Notes: generated from the sequence alone by a model not told the origin. A stretch of 64,000 nucleotides of DNA from Eubacterium sp. (GCA_022794015.1 JAAWDZ010000011.1:1-64000); one strand, 5' to 3'. Shown: positions 35,261-44,707, counted from the stretch's first letter. Numbers and translations: made by a program.

Positions 35261-35869
35261 ATGTATCGTATCATTACAATTGAAAGACAGTATGCCAGCG
35301 GAGGAAATGAAATCGGCAGAAAGCTGGCGAAGAAACTGGGGTATGAGCTGTATGACAGAAATCTGCTTTCCATGGCGGCGAAGGAACTTCAGATACCTTC
35401 TATGTATATTGAGGGACTGGAGGAAACGCACACGGGAGGTTTTTTGTTCAATCTTTCCAAGACGCCGTTGGGCGGAAGTTCGGCCAGCAAAGAAAAGACG
35501 TTGTCAGAAAAGCTGTTTGCGGAGGAAAAGCGTATTATTGAGGAAGCTGCAAATAAAGGAGGCTGTGTAATTGTCGGGCGTGCGGCAGGGTTTATTTTAA
35601 GGGAACGAAAAGAGTGCCTGAATGTGTTTATCCACTGTGGAAAAGAGAAGCGGATAGAACGGGCTATTGCACGGGAAGGTATTTTGGCCCAGGAAGCGGA
35701 AAACGCATTAAAGAAAAACGATAAACGGCGTAGTGGATTTTATAATTCAGTAACACATTGGGAATGGGGGCATCCGGCGTTTTTTGAACTGTGCCTGGAC
35801 AGTGGGAAGCTGGGGATTGACCGATGTGTGGAAATTCTGGCAGGATTGATGGATTCGTCAGAACAGTAG
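35261..35869 (+). CDS. Cytidylate-kinase-like protein
   Basis: 202 residues. ITIERQYASGGNEIGRKLA is the nucleotide-binding start of the cytidylate-kinase-like family, followed by YELYDRNLL and CVIVGRAAGFIL. It is not canonical CMP kinase, which has a GxxGxGK loop and ~220 residues. Function is not established; a nucleotide or small-molecule kinase is likely. Single gene with GGAGAGGAG before ATG 35261 and a terminator ~40 bases after the stop. Confidence 0.8.
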   Translation: MYRIITIERQYASGGNEIGRKLAKKLGYELYDRNLLSMAAKELQIPSMYIEGLEETHTGGFLFNLSKTPLGGSSASKEKTLSEKLFAEEKRIIEEAANKGGCVIVGRAAGFILRERKECLNVFIHCGKEKRIERAIAREGILAQEAENALKKNDKRRSGFYNSVTHWEWGHPAFFELCLDSGKLGIDRCVEILAGLMDSSEQ

Positions 35870-35909
35870 CGGGAGCAGATGGCCTGCCGCGGGAAAGGAC
35901 ATAGAGTAG

Positions 35910-35963
35910 AAAAAGGGATGGCAGGAAAATTGCGGAGAGCAAATTTTCCTGCCATTCCTTTTT
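35910..35963. terminator. Bidirectional terminator between convergent genes
   Basis: ATGGCAGGAAAATT (35918-35931) pairs with AATTTTCCTGCCAT (35942-35955), flanked by A-run and T-run (AAAAAGGG / TCCTTTTT). Confidence 0.88.
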
Positions 35964-35973
35964 GCTGTTTGGA

Positions 35974-37131
35974 TTATTTGTTGCAGAGTTCCTCTGCCAA
36001 AGCGTCAATTGCAGCCTGGCTTTCGTCATTTAATGCAGACAGAATTTTAACGGTATGCTCCGTAAATGTCAGTTCCTTGCAGCCTTCCAGCATTTTCTGC
36101 ATGGTCTTTGCCGCCGTCGGAGCCCAGGAGCCGTTTTCCATCAGGCCGATGGTGCGTTTCTGATAATTGCGTTCTGCCAGATTGTGTAAAAATTCACGCA
36201 TAAACGGGAAAACATCGCCGTTGTAGGTTATCGTAGCCAAAACAAGCTTGCCGTAACGGAATGCATCTTCCACAGCCTCCGCCATATCGCAGCGCGCCAG
36301 ATCGTTTACCACAACCTTCGGACAGCCTTTTTTCTGCAGCTTGTCTGCCAGAAGCTCTACTGCCTTTTTGGTGTTGCCATAGACGGAGGAGTAAGCAATC
36401 ACTACGCCTTCAGATTCCACCGAATAAGAAGTCCATGTGTTGTAAAGTCCTATATAATAATCCAGATTCTCTTTTAAAACCGGTCCGTGCAGCGGGCAAA
36501 TTGTCTGGATATCCAATGCGGAAGCTTTCTTTAAAAGGTTCTGTGCCTGTACGCCATATTTGCCCACAATTCCGAAATAATAACGGCGGGCTTCGCATGC
36601 CCATTCCTCATCCACATCCAGCGCTCCAAATTTGCCGAAGGCGTCAGCAGAAAATAAAACTTTATCTAAAGTATCATAAGTAACGATTACTTCCGGCCAG
36701 TGCACCATCGGTGCAGCGATAAAGGTCAGAGTGTGTTTGCCGAGGGAAAGGGTATCGCCATCCTTTACGACAACCTGCCTTTCGGAAAAATCTGTGCCGA
36801 AAAATTGTTTCATCATTGTAAATGCCTTGGCGCTGGAAACGACTTTGGCATCTTTATATGTTTCCATAAATTTTGCTATGTTGGCGGAGTGATCTGGCTC
36901 CATGTGCTGTATGATCAAATAATCGGGTGCGGTATCGCCGGATACATTTTTGATATTGTCAAGCCATTCCCCACCGAAGCGTGCATCTACCGTATCAAAT
37001 ACAGCTGTCTGTCCGTCCATCATGACATAGGAATTATAAGCCATGCCATTTTCTACAGTGTACATTCCCTCGAACAGATCAATTTCATGATCGTTTACGC
37101 CTACATACTTAATATCACTTGTAATTTCCAT
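35974..37131 (-). CDS. fprA: FprA-type flavo-diiron protein
   Basis: 385 residues. Metallo-beta-lactamase-like diiron domain with HMEPDH (His76, Glu78, Asp80, His81), FIAAPMVHWPE and CPLHGPV, followed by a flavodoxin domain (~255-385) with the FMN loop AYSSVYGNTKKA. These A-type flavoproteins reduce oxygen or nitric oxide to protect anaerobes. Standalone gene with own promoter. Start ATG 37131 after AAGGAG. Rubredoxin, the usual donor, is not nearby. Confidence 0.94.
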   Translation of the reverse strand: MEITSDIKYVGVNDHEIDLFEGMYTVENGMAYNSYVMMDGQTAVFDTVDARFGGEWLDNIKNVSGDTAPDYLIIQHMEPDHSANIAKFMETYKDAKVVSSAKAFTMMKQFFGTDFSERQVVVKDGDTLSLGKHTLTFIAAPMVHWPEVIVTYDTLDKVLFSADAFGKFGALDVDEEWACEARRYYFGIVGKYGVQAQNLLKKASALDIQTICPLHGPVLKENLDYYIGLYNTWTSYSVESEGVVIAYSSVYGNTKKAVELLADKLQKKGCPKVVVNDLARCDMAEAVEDAFRYGKLVLATITYNGDVFPFMREFLHNLAERNYQKRTIGLMENGSWAPTAAKTMQKMLEGCKELTFTEHTVKILSALNDESQAAIDALAEELCNK

Positions 37132-37187
37132 TTTATTATCGCTCCTTTATTTTTTGACAAATATTGCTTTTTTTTGATAGCTATGAC

Positions 37188-37217
37188 ATTATAGCATATG
37201 GGGGAGGAGGACTGCAA
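37188..37217 (-). promoter_or_regulatory. Promoter for fprA
   Basis: On the minus strand TTGCAG (37212-37217), 18 bases, TATAAT (37188-37193), ~57 bases before the start. Confidence 0.6.
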
Positions 37218-37434
37218 CGATTATCGAAAGATTTTTGGAAAAGGAGGGGCGGGGATTGGGAAGTATATACCATGCCCTCTGCCTGGCTGCGCTTTTCAAT
37301 TTCTGGGGGTGTTTTTGAAGGCTGGAGGGGTGTGGTGGAAGATGAAGGCGTTGGTTGCTGTATGATGGGCGGATCGTTTAGGGCTTGGATTAGAGCGTGT
37401 CTGACTTCTATGGCGGACGATTTGCAATAAAATT
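37218..37434. other. Gene-free stretch holding a partial dispersed repeat
   Basis: Between fprA and the histidine kinase gene (fprA start 37131 to kinase stop 37435). TGCCCTCTGCCTGGCTGCG near 37272 matches the core of the dispersed repeats at 16127, 40298 and 54020. The rest is G-rich on the plus strand with no convincing gene. Confidence 0.4.
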
Positions 37435-38343
37435 TTATGATATTATGTGAAAACTGAGTCGAATAGATAATATGCCGTTGGCATAACGGCCTTCTATGCG
37501 GCCCTGCATTTGTTCTGTAAGTGTCCGTGCAATGGATAGGCCAAGGCCTGTGGATCGGGCGCCGGTTTCTACTGTGTATAGCCGGTCGAATATTTTCTGC
37601 GATTCTACCTTATTTAATCTATGGGCGTGATTGGAAAAGGTGATTTCACCTTCTTTGGTCATTGTAATCTGCAGATCTCCGTCGCTGTATTTTAATGTGT
37701 TGCTTAGTATATTTTCGAAAATGCGGGAAAGCGCCCATGTATTTAACATAGACAGTACGGGTTCTTCCGGCATGGAAATCTCTGGTGTGATTTTACAGCT
37801 TTTCAGCGCTGCATAATGTGCCAGGATGCTCTCCTCTAATGCCTGGTTTAGTACGACTTTCTCCAGTATGGTATCCTGCTCTTTGGATGTGGCAACAGAA
37901 TAGAGGAAAAGCTCTTCGGTGAGCTGTTTTAAATACCCGGCGCGTTCCCGGATGATGGCAAGGCAGCGGGCGGCATAAGTGGAAACCTCTTCTGTTTGCA
38001 GGATATCCAGATAGCCGAAGATGGCGGTCAGCGGAGTTCTGAGGTCGTGGGAAATATTGGTGATGGTTTCTTTTACTGCGATATCTCCCTGAATAAAACG
38101 GTGCCGTTCGCTGCGAAGCAGGCGCAGCTGTTCATTGATGCTTTCTGCAAGCGCACGCATATGGCGGTCGCGGCTGGTAATGTCAATCAGTGTATTGGTG
38201 TCATTTTGCAGCCGGTCGGCAAAAGCTGTGCGGATTTCGTCCGCGGATTTTTGCATCAGATGTATTTTTATAATAAAAGTAAAATGCAGGAAAATGAATG
38301 GGCTAAGGGCTGCCCACAGCAAAGGCTCCGTTAAAAATTCCAT
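37435..38343 (-). CDS. Sensor histidine kinase
   Basis: 302 residues. A single N-terminal membrane segment (~8-28), short linker, HisKA with phospho-acceptor His99 in ISHDLRTPLTAIFGYLDIL, and HATPase with FENILSNTLKYSDG and STGLGLSIARTL. There is no large extracellular domain, so it belongs to the small membrane-sensing type often paired with ABC exporters. I chose ATG 38343 after AAGGAG; 20 residues of an upstream frame overlap the permease. It follows the ABC permease by 11 bases, while its likely response regulator lies 2.5 kb upstream at 40866. Confidence 0.88.
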   Translation of the reverse strand: MEFLTEPLLWAALSPFIFLHFTFIIKIHLMQKSADEIRTAFADRLQNDTNTLIDITSRDRHMRALAESINEQLRLLRSERHRFIQGDIAVKETITNISHDLRTPLTAIFGYLDILQTEEVSTYAARCLAIIRERAGYLKQLTEELFLYSVATSKEQDTILEKVVLNQALEESILAHYAALKSCKITPEISMPEEPVLSMLNTWALSRIFENILSNTLKYSDGDLQITMTKEGEITFSNHAHRLNKVESQKIFDRLYTVETGARSTGLGLSIARTLTEQMQGRIEGRYANGILSIRLSFHIIS

Positions 38344-38354
38344 AAAAAAACTCC

Positions 38355-39179
38355 TTATTTGATATCCTTTCTGGAAAATGCGAACAGGCCGATTCCGGTG
38401 CACAATACGACAATCAGGCTGTCATAGAGGAAGACGCGCGTAAGCGGCAGATCGCCGGACATAAGCGTCGTAGCCTGACCGGAGGGCATAAATTCCATCA
38501 GGAAGGTATAGACTTTACGTTTGGTTCCTGTGACATAATATTCATTTGGTATGGGTTCGCTCTGAATGAACTGGCCGTCTTCTTCTATATAATCGGTCCA
38601 CATTTTAGGCTGCAAGAGCTGCGCATAGAGGTAGCTTGAGGCAAACAGCATGAGAAATGCGGTCAGGATGGTTACGGTGGCAAGGCTGGCCTTGTTGTGG
38701 ATGAGCATGGCGGCCAGTGTGAAAAGCGCCGTATAAGCGAGCTCAATGAACAGTGTGCATGCAATCAGAGAAGCTGTATGACTGGTTCCGATGGAAAAGG
38801 AGCCGAGCAGCGGGATGCCGGCACAGGCGCAGGGGAGCATGTAGCAGACTGCAATAAAAAGGACGGCGCAGGTGCATACGGCCAGATTGGAAAAATAAAT
38901 GGCAGTACGGGAGTGTCCGATGATAAGCTTATTGCGGATGGTTCCATCACTGTATTCCGTTCCGATAAACAGGCTGATAAATATGGCAGTCAATACGCCC
39001 ATTAGCATGATATGAGTGAAAAACGGACTTTCAATTGTTGCGGTAAAGCCGTATTTGTCTGCCTGCATACGCAGAGCGATGGGGTAATACAGGCCAAAGG
39101 CAAGCATGAAGCCGGAAAGCAGCCAGAATATGCGGCTTTTCCGTAAACGGATCAGACCGGCGGACAGTAGTTTACGCAT
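38355..39179 (-). CDS. ABC-2 type transporter permease
   Basis: 274 residues with about six membrane segments (e.g. FWLLSGFMLAFGLYYPIALR and an ISLFIGTEYSDGTIRNKLI motif typical of ABC-2 permeases that move lipids, bacteriocins or antibiotics). I chose ATG 39179, eight bases after AGGAGG; the GTG nine bases upstream overlaps that site. It overlaps the ATPase gene by eight bases. With the ATPase and kinase it forms a likely antimicrobial-peptide resistance module. Confidence 0.85.
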   Translation of the reverse strand: MRKLLSAGLIRLRKSRIFWLLSGFMLAFGLYYPIALRMQADKYGFTATIESPFFTHIMLMGVLTAIFISLFIGTEYSDGTIRNKLIIGHSRTAIYFSNLAVCTCAVLFIAVCYMLPCACAGIPLLGSFSIGTSHTASLIACTLFIELAYTALFTLAAMLIHNKASLATVTILTAFLMLFASSYLYAQLLQPKMWTDYIEEDGQFIQSEPIPNEYYVTGTKRKVYTFLMEFMPSGQATTLMSGDLPLTRVFLYDSLIVVLCTGIGLFAFSRKDIK

Positions 39180-40086
39180 GGCTTTCACCTCCTACCAGAT
39201 TTACATAATAGCTCTCCAGGGTTTCGTCGTGCTCTTCAAAGGCAAGGAGCTCGCAGTTATGTCTGGCAAGGGCAAGCACCAGCTTTGTAATGTTGACTCT
39301 GGCAAAAATGTCGGCCTTGCGGTCAGACAGAATCTGGTATTCCAGATGCATTTCGTCTAAAACGTGGGCAAGCGCTTTTGTGTCGCTTACTTCTACGCTG
39401 GCACATTTACGGCAGGAGGCTTCCAGGTCTTCGGCGCTGATTTCTTTTACTATGTGTCCACGGTCGATAAAGCCATAATGTGTGGCAAGGCGGGACAGCT
39501 CGTCTAAAATATGGCTGGAAATGAGTACCGTAATCTGGCGTTCACGGTTTAATTTTAATATCAGTTCACGCATTTCGATGATGCCCTGCGGATCCAGTCC
39601 GTTGATCGGCTCGTCGAGTACGAGAAAGTCCGGATCGCCGGCTAAGGCAATAGCAATGCCGAGCCGCTGGCGCATGCCTAAAGAAAAGTTCTTGGCTTTC
39701 TTTTTTCCGGTATCGGAAAGTCCGACCAGCGTTAAAAGCTCCATGACGCCTGAATCCGACGGCATACCTAAAATCCGGTACTGTTCTTTGAGGTTGTCTT
39801 TGGCAGTCATGTCGAGGTATATGGAGGGGGTTTCTACAACGGCGCCCATCCTCCGTCTTGCTTTACTGATATTTGGTTCGGTGTGCGGAGTGCCGTAGAT
39901 GGCGTAGCTGCCTGAGGTGGGCTGCTGTAGTCCGCAGATTAACCGGATCAGAGTGGTTTTTCCGGCTCCGTTTTTGCCGACGAATCCGTAAATCGCTCCC
40001 TTGGGGACATGCATGGAAAGATCATGCAGAGCCTTGAAATGCCGGTATGTTTTATCCAGTGCGTTTGTAGTCAGTATATATTCCAT
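39172..40086 (-). CDS. ABC transporter ATP-binding protein
   Basis: 304 residues. Walker A GFVGKNGAGKTTLIRLICG, signature NFSLGMRQRLGIA, Walker B FLVLDEPINGLDP and switch SSHIL. The ~75-residue C-terminal extension is usual for BcrA/lantibiotic-immunity ATPases. I chose ATG 40086 (MEYILTTNALDKTYR) after AAGGAG; 19 upstream residues in frame have no family support. Drives the adjacent permease. Confidence 0.92.
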   Translation of the reverse strand: MEYILTTNALDKTYRHFKALHDLSMHVPKGAIYGFVGKNGAGKTTLIRLICGLQQPTSGSYAIYGTPHTEPNISKARRRMGAVVETPSIYLDMTAKDNLKEQYRILGMPSDSGVMELLTLVGLSDTGKKKAKNFSLGMRQRLGIAIALAGDPDFLVLDEPINGLDPQGIIEMRELILKLNRERQITVLISSHILDELSRLATHYGFIDRGHIVKEISAEDLEASCRKCASVEVSDTKALAHVLDEMHLEYQILSDRKADIFARVNITKLVLALARHNCELLAFEEHDETLESYYVNLVGGESHA

Positions 40087-40212
40087 TCCGTATCGTCTCC
40101 TTTCGTTTTGCTGCAAAAAGTGTGTTTGGAGAATGCTTAACACACATTAGGAATGATGTTGGAATATATATTAGCAGAAAAACGTTAAGAAAACGGTTAA
40201 GGAAAGGGTTAA

Positions 40213-40281
40213 GGTTTCATTAATATTGCCGAATGGCATGGGGGTATCCTTTAGGGTTTCATTAATATTGCCGAATGGCAT
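40213..40281. repeat. Two perfect 27-base direct repeats, 42-base period
   Basis: GGTTTCATTAATATTGCCGA followed by ATGGCAT occurs at 40213-40239 and again at 40255-40281. Each copy contains a small TGCC-GAA-TGGCA dyad. They lie between the ABC genes and a dispersed-repeat copy; possibly operator-like or a decayed element end. Confidence 0.65.
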
Positions 40282-40287
40282 AGAGGG

Positions 40288-40340
40288 ATGATGTATCCCC
40301 TCCCTGGCTGCTGTATCGAAAAACTGCCATGCCGTCATGC
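40288..40340 (+). repeat. Dispersed intergenic repeat copy
   Basis: ATGATGTATCC followed by CCTCCCTGGCTG and GTATCGAAAAACTG, ending near TGCCGTCATGC. The part from TCCCTGG to GTCAT matches 54020-54058 at 34 of 38 positions, and the start matches the hairpin at 46964. Confidence 0.65.
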
Positions 40341-40466
40341 TTAGTAGTTTGATTTTTGTCTGAGGGTATGATTTGTCCCTGATTTAGAAAGGAAATTTAT
40401 ATGACTATCTTTTTACTGTTCCATATGCCTTTACGTTGTTTTTTTAATATTAAATTGTTTTGCTGA

Positions 40467-40640
40467 TTATGCCAACTGCATGATCTCGGCTTTAAGTTCT
40501 TTTAGTTCGTCTATTGATAAAGACGGTACATAACGTGCAATCTTTTCAAAAGAGAGTTCAACATCTTTGATCATTCTTATTGCTGTTTCCTTTGCATTAT
40601 CTAATGCCGCTGATATGATACCTCTAAAGTAGACTGATTA
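40467..40640 (-). pseudogene. C-terminal remnant of an Rpn/PD-(D/E)XK transposase-like gene
   Basis: The minus-strand frame ending at the stop 40467-40469 reads ALDNAKETAIRMIKDVELSF, then EKIARYVPSLSIDELKEL and AEIMQLA. This matches the tail style of Rpn-type nuclease/transposase proteins (helix, then a degenerate helix-turn-helix). No upstream nuclease core is found. The ~780-base gap between the ABC ATPase and the response regulator consists of this remnant, the repeats above and AT-rich DNA without another gene that I can support. Confidence 0.5.
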
Positions 40641-40865
40641 AATATAAAAATCTGTTACTTTGGAGGTGCTTTTTCGTGCTAAAATCAAAAGATCTTTTGT
40701 CAATATAACCATCAATTCTTTATATGTAGTCATAAGCACCACGTCTTTTTGCATAACTCGGAACGAAATAGCCGCATGTCCTTCCGACTGTCCGGGCAAA
40801 CATATCATATTTTCATGGTGCAGTAGTTTTCCATTTTTATAACGAAAAAACAGGTCGGATTTGGT

Positions 40866-41540
40866 TTATGACTCAGGCGTCAGATTCAGCTGAAATCCAA
40901 TACCCCAGACGGATGTAATATAATCGGCGCCATTTACATCCTGCAGCTTTTTGCGCAGGTGGCTGATATGAACCTTTAAGGAATTTTCCGTGCAGTCGGG
41001 CGTGTCTGTACTGAGGCGTTCCAGCATAGTGGATTTAGCAATGACCTGTGTGGGATTTTGCATCAGAAGCTTTAAGATCGCGTATTCTGTGCGGGTCAGT
41101 TTTACCGGCTGTTCTGAAACAGAAACGCTGTGTGAAGCAGTGTCCAGCAAAAGCTCCCCGCACCGTAAAACAGAGGAGGCAGCCGTGCGGGGCTGGGTGC
41201 GGAGCCAGACAGTGATTCTGGCTAAGAGTTCTCTGGTGTCAAACGGCTTGGTCACGTAATCACACGCTCCGTTTAACAGCAATTCAACTTTTCTGCTGAC
41301 ATCGGTTTTGGCGCTTAAGACAATGACGGGTGTGTGTTTGATTTCGGGCAGCAGTTCTTCTCCATTTAGTCCGGGAAGCATTAAGTCAAGCAGAATTAAA
41401 TCCGGCTTCTGTAAGGAAAGGATAAGGCGCGCTTCCGTACCAGAGTAGGCGCGCAGCGTAGCATAGCCTTCCCTTTGTAAAAGCTCTTCTAACATGTTCC
41501 CGATATTTACATCATCATCTATAATCATAATGGTATACAT
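40866..41540 (-). CDS. OmpR-family response regulator
   Basis: 224 residues. Receiver domain with Asp8-Asp10 acidic cluster (MIIDDD), phospho-acceptor Asp52 in LILLDLMLPG, Ser/Thr VLSAKTD and Lys YVTKPF; winged-helix effector with LTRTEYAILKLLMQNP and NSLKVHISHLRKKL. I chose ATG 41540 because AGGTGA lies about eight bases upstream. It probably pairs with the histidine kinase at 37435 and regulates the intervening ABC genes; the gap between them holds a transposase remnant. Confidence 0.9.
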   Translation of the reverse strand: MYTIMIIDDDVNIGNMLEELLQREGYATLRAYSGTEARLILSLQKPDLILLDLMLPGLNGEELLPEIKHTPVIVLSAKTDVSRKVELLLNGACDYVTKPFDTRELLARITVWLRTQPRTAASSVLRCGELLLDTASHSVSVSEQPVKLTRTEYAILKLLMQNPTQVIAKSTMLERLSTDTPDCTENSLKVHISHLRKKLQDVNGADYITSVWGIGFQLNLTPES

Positions 41541-41639
41541 AATGTCGTTCACCTGCCTGTCTGGAATATGGAGTGGTCAGATACTGCAAAGTGGGGTGGC
41601 GGCTGTCGGAACGGCTGCTTTGACAGTGCCGCCTGTATA

Positions 41640-42437
41640 TCAGACAGGATAAAATATGGGCTTTCTGTCTTTAAATACAGTATAATATGCAAATCCGGCC
41701 TCTTTTAATATTGTGCCTAATTTTGCATAATCATAAGCGACATGCTCCGGCCTGTGAGCGTCTGCTCCGGTCGTCAGGATTTCTCCGCCCAGCTTTCGGT
41801 AGCGCTTTATAATATCTTCCGTGGGATTTGGATGGGAAAGTCCGTATTTAAAGCCGGCCATATTGATTTCAATGCCTTTGCCTTTTGCAATTAATGTACG
41901 CAAAATCTCATCAATTACGTCTTTGTATTTTTTGTAAGAATAATTCTGGTTTTTTGACGGGCCGTACCGTACTACATAATCAATATGTCCGTAAATATCA
42001 AAATCTTCAAAGACGGCAAGGTTTTCTAAAATGGACTCAAAATATTCCAGATAAGCCTCGTCTTCTGTTTTCTCTTCGTAAAATTCCGGATAGTAGGGGT
42101 CGAATCCATGCACGACATGGGAGGAAGCGATCACCTGATCGAAATGATGGTTTTTGGTAAAGGCGGCATACTGTTCCTTTAAATGGGGCTGTAAGCCCAA
42201 TTCCACGCCAATGTGGATGGAAAGCTGCTTCTGGTATTTTTCGCGCAGGGCGCAAAGCTCTTTAAAATAGGCATCCGGATCAAAGGAAAACGGAGTCGGT
42301 CCTGGATAGTCCCAGTCGATATGATCAGTAAAGCAAACGCCGTCCAGTTTTTTTTGAATTGCTGACAGGATCATAGCTTCCGGTTTGGCAGTGCTGTCGC
42401 CGGAAAATTTGCAGTGCATATGCGTATCCCAGTACAT
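41640..42437 (-). CDS. PHP-domain phosphatase, histidinol-phosphatase (HisJ/HisK) family
   Basis: 265 residues. The PHP metal site starts DTHMHCKFSGDS (His6, His8), with CFTDHIDW, IGVELGLQPH, SSHVVHG, DIYGHIDYVVRY and TGADAHRPEHVA. Family members hydrolyse histidinol phosphate, but many homologues outside his operons act on other phosphates; no other histidine genes are near. Coupled to the downstream-facing HAD gene by a one-base overlap. Confidence 0.85.
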   Translation of the reverse strand: MYWDTHMHCKFSGDSTAKPEAMILSAIQKKLDGVCFTDHIDWDYPGPTPFSFDPDAYFKELCALREKYQKQLSIHIGVELGLQPHLKEQYAAFTKNHHFDQVIASSHVVHGFDPYYPEFYEEKTEDEAYLEYFESILENLAVFEDFDIYGHIDYVVRYGPSKNQNYSYKKYKDVIDEILRTLIAKGKGIEINMAGFKYGLSHPNPTEDIIKRYRKLGGEILTTGADAHRPEHVAYDYAKLGTILKEAGFAYYTVFKDRKPIFYPV

Positions 42438-43303
42438 CAGTTTTCATCCTCCTTTCCGGAAGTATTGGCAAACCTGGCGATGGCATGACCAACACCGTCT
42501 TCGTTGCAGGAAGAGGTCACATAGTCGCATATATCCTTTACCGAATGATCTGCATTTTCCATGGCAACCGAAAGACCTGCAGCTTTTAAGATATCCAGGT
42601 CATTTTCGCTGTCACCGCACGCCATGGAAGTTTCTACCGGGATTCCAAGATAATTACAGAGGAACAGAAGCCCTTTTGCTTTGGAAACGCCGGCTTTGGT
42701 AAATTCTAAATTCATGTATCCGCCGCATACGACATTGATTTCCGGACGGCTGGACAGGTAATTATGGGTTGTCTGGCGGCTGATAAAAGTACCGTCAGGA
42801 TTCTGCTCAAAGTTCATCGTTACTTTCTGGACGGTTGCCTGTTTTTCAAGGATATAATCTGTAATATTCTCTACCTGCCTGCGGGTTGCTCTTATATATT
42901 TCTTCAGCGATTTGGGCAGAATGAGTGAGTTATCTATAATATGCAAGGCAGAAGCTTGTGTATAGGCAATTCCCTGGATAAAAACGTCGATTTGCTGATG
43001 TCTGGAGGGCAGATGTGTCAGAATATCTGTGGACAGATCGGGTGAAAGTCCGTTTTCATATAAACACAAACCGTCTGCAATCCGGTATACGGCTGCGCCG
43101 TTGGTGGTGATAGCATATGAAATGCCCAGCTCCAGAGCTTCTTTTGCAGGGATACCTGTGAGGGGACGGCCGCTGGAAATGACGACGGAAATGCCGCGGT
43201 TTACGGCAGATCGGATCTGACTTTTGGTGTAAGGGGTAATTTCACCGGTGTCAGAAAGAAGCGTACCGTCTAAGTCCAGGGCGATTAATTTAGGTGTGAA
43301 CAT
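42437..43303 (-). CDS. Cof-type HAD-IIB family phosphatase
   Basis: 288 residues. Motif I ALDLDGTLLSD (Asp10, Asp12), motif II VVISSGRP, and late motif CGDSENDLDIL identify a Cof/YkrA-type sugar-phosphate or nucleotide phosphatase. It is upstream of and coupled to the PHP phosphatase gene, so they may act on related phosphates. ATG 43303 follows AAGGAGG. Confidence 0.9.
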   Translation of the reverse strand: MFTPKLIALDLDGTLLSDTGEITPYTKSQIRSAVNRGISVVISSGRPLTGIPAKEALELGISYAITTNGAAVYRIADGLCLYENGLSPDLSTDILTHLPSRHQQIDVFIQGIAYTQASALHIIDNSLILPKSLKKYIRATRRQVENITDYILEKQATVQKVTMNFEQNPDGTFISRQTTHNYLSSRPEINVVCGGYMNLEFTKAGVSKAKGLLFLCNYLGIPVETSMACGDSENDLDILKAAGLSVAMENADHSVKDICDYVTSSCNEDGVGHAIARFANTSGKEDEN

Positions 43304-43542
43304 GTGGTCCTCCTTGTGAATGTGGATTGTTCTGGAGGGAGTATAGCATAAAACATTGTGGAATGAAAGAGGGGGGTACTGTTCCGCGAGGTGTTTTCAT
43401 GCATTTTGTGTGGAAATGCCAGGTTTTTGAGCGCCAAATCGCATTTTTTTGCAATATCTGTGCATCGCAGAGCATGTTTTTGGCCACGCAGTGGACAGTT
43501 ACATGTGATTCAATATTTTTTGAAATATTCATAACGAAGGGC
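43304..43542. other. Gene-free stretch upstream of gapA
   Basis: About 240 bases between divergent genes. It contains a small GCATTT/AAATGC stem near 43400-43420 and AT-rich DNA. No coding frame or RNA family is recognised. Confidence 0.35.
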
Positions 43543-43571
43543 TTGTTTTTTTAGAAAAAATTGGTTAAAAT
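43543..43571 (+). promoter_or_regulatory. Candidate promoter for gapA
   Basis: TTGTTT (43543-43548), 17 bases, TAAAAT (43566-43571), about 60 bases before the gapA start. Confidence 0.45.
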
Positions 43572-43632
43572 AGATTCAGGTCGGGTGAATAGCCCCAAAA
43601 TATAATTTTAATATTCTAGGAGGAATTGAGAC

Positions 43633-44649
43633 ATGGCAGTAAGAGTAGCAATTAATGGTTTTGGCCGTATCGGCCGTCTTGCTTTCAGGCAGATGTTTGG
43701 AGCAGAAGGATATGAAGTAGTAGCAATCAACGATTTGACAAGCCCGAAGATGTTGGCACACCTGTTGAAATATGACTCTTCCCAGGGAAAATACGAACTG
43801 GCAGACAAGGTTACAGCAGGTGAAGATTCCATCACAGTTGACGGCCAGGAAATCAAGATTTACGCATTCCCGGATGCAAACAACTGCCCATGGGGTGAAT
43901 TAAAGGTTGACGTTGTATTAGAGTGCTCCGGCTTCTACACCAGCAAAGCGAAAGCAGAAGCTCACATCAACGCTGGCGCACGTAAAGTCGTTATCTCTGC
44001 TCCGGCAGGAAATGACCTTCCGACAATCGTTTATAACACCAACCATGAGACATTGAAAGCAGAAGATACCATCATTTCCGCAGCTTCCTGCACCACAAAC
44101 TGCTTAGCTCCTATGGCTGACGCATTGAACAAATATGCACCGATCCAGTCCGGTATCATGGTTACCATCCACGCATACACAGGCGATCAGATGACCCTTG
44201 ACGGACCACAGAGAAAAGGCGACTTGAGAAGATCCCGTGCAGCAGCAGTGAATATCGTTCCGAACAGCACAGGCGCTGCAAAGGCAATCGGACTTGTTAT
44301 TCCGGAATTAAACGGCAAATTAATCGGTTCCGCACAGCGTGTTCCGACACCGACAGGTTCCACCACTATCTTAACAGCAGTTGTAAACAAAGCTGATGTT
44401 ACTGTAGAAGGCATCAACGCAGCTATGAAAGCAGCAGCAAATGAATCCTTCGGTTACAATGAGGATGAAATTGTTTCTTCCGATATCGTTGGAATGCGTT
44501 ACGGTTCATTATTTGATGCTACACAGACCATGGTTAGCAAGGTTTCCGATGATTTGTATGAAGTTCAGGTTATTTCATGGTATGACAATGAGAACAGCTA
44601 CACATCTCAGATGGTTCGTACAATCAAATACTTCTCAGAGTTAGCATAA
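43633..44649 (+). CDS. gapA: Glyceraldehyde-3-phosphate dehydrogenase, type I
   Basis: 338 residues. NAD motif [15 protein letters not shown], catalytic Cys153 in [39 protein letters not shown] and the C-terminal [13 protein letters not shown]. It catalyses the oxidative phosphorylation step of glycolysis. Codon choice is strongly biased, as expected for a highly expressed gene. AGGAGG precedes ATG 43633. First of gapA-pgk-tpiA, but a terminator follows it, so gapA alone may be more abundant. Confidence 0.98.
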   Translation: MAVRVAINGFGRIGRLAFRQMFGAEGYEVVAINDLTSPKMLAHLLKYDSSQGKYELADKVTAGEDSITVDGQEIKIYAFPDANNCPWGELKVDVVLECSGFYTSKAKAEAHINAGARKVVISAPAGNDLPTIVYNTNHETLKAEDTIISAASCTTNCLAPMADALNKYAPIQSGIMVTIHAYTGDQMTLDGPQRKGDLRRSRAAAVNIVPNSTGAAKAIGLVIPELNGKLIGSAQRVPTPTGSTTILTAVVNKADVTVEGINAAMKAAANESFGYNEDEIVSSDIVGMRYGSLFDATQTMVSKVSDDLYEVQVISWYDNENSYTSQMVRTIKYFSELA

Positions 44650-44707
44650 TCTCTGGTTACCCGCGTACGGCAGTGTTACCGTTTATACCTCGCGGGTTAA
44701 GACTCAC

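Noticed and set aside
40213-40281. Start of a CRISPR array
   Set aside because: Only two copies, a 15-base spacer, and no cas genes in the window.
43327-43554. A 75-codon open frame upstream of gapA
   Set aside because: No ribosome binding site, and it runs into the gapA promoter region; composition resembles non-coding DNA.
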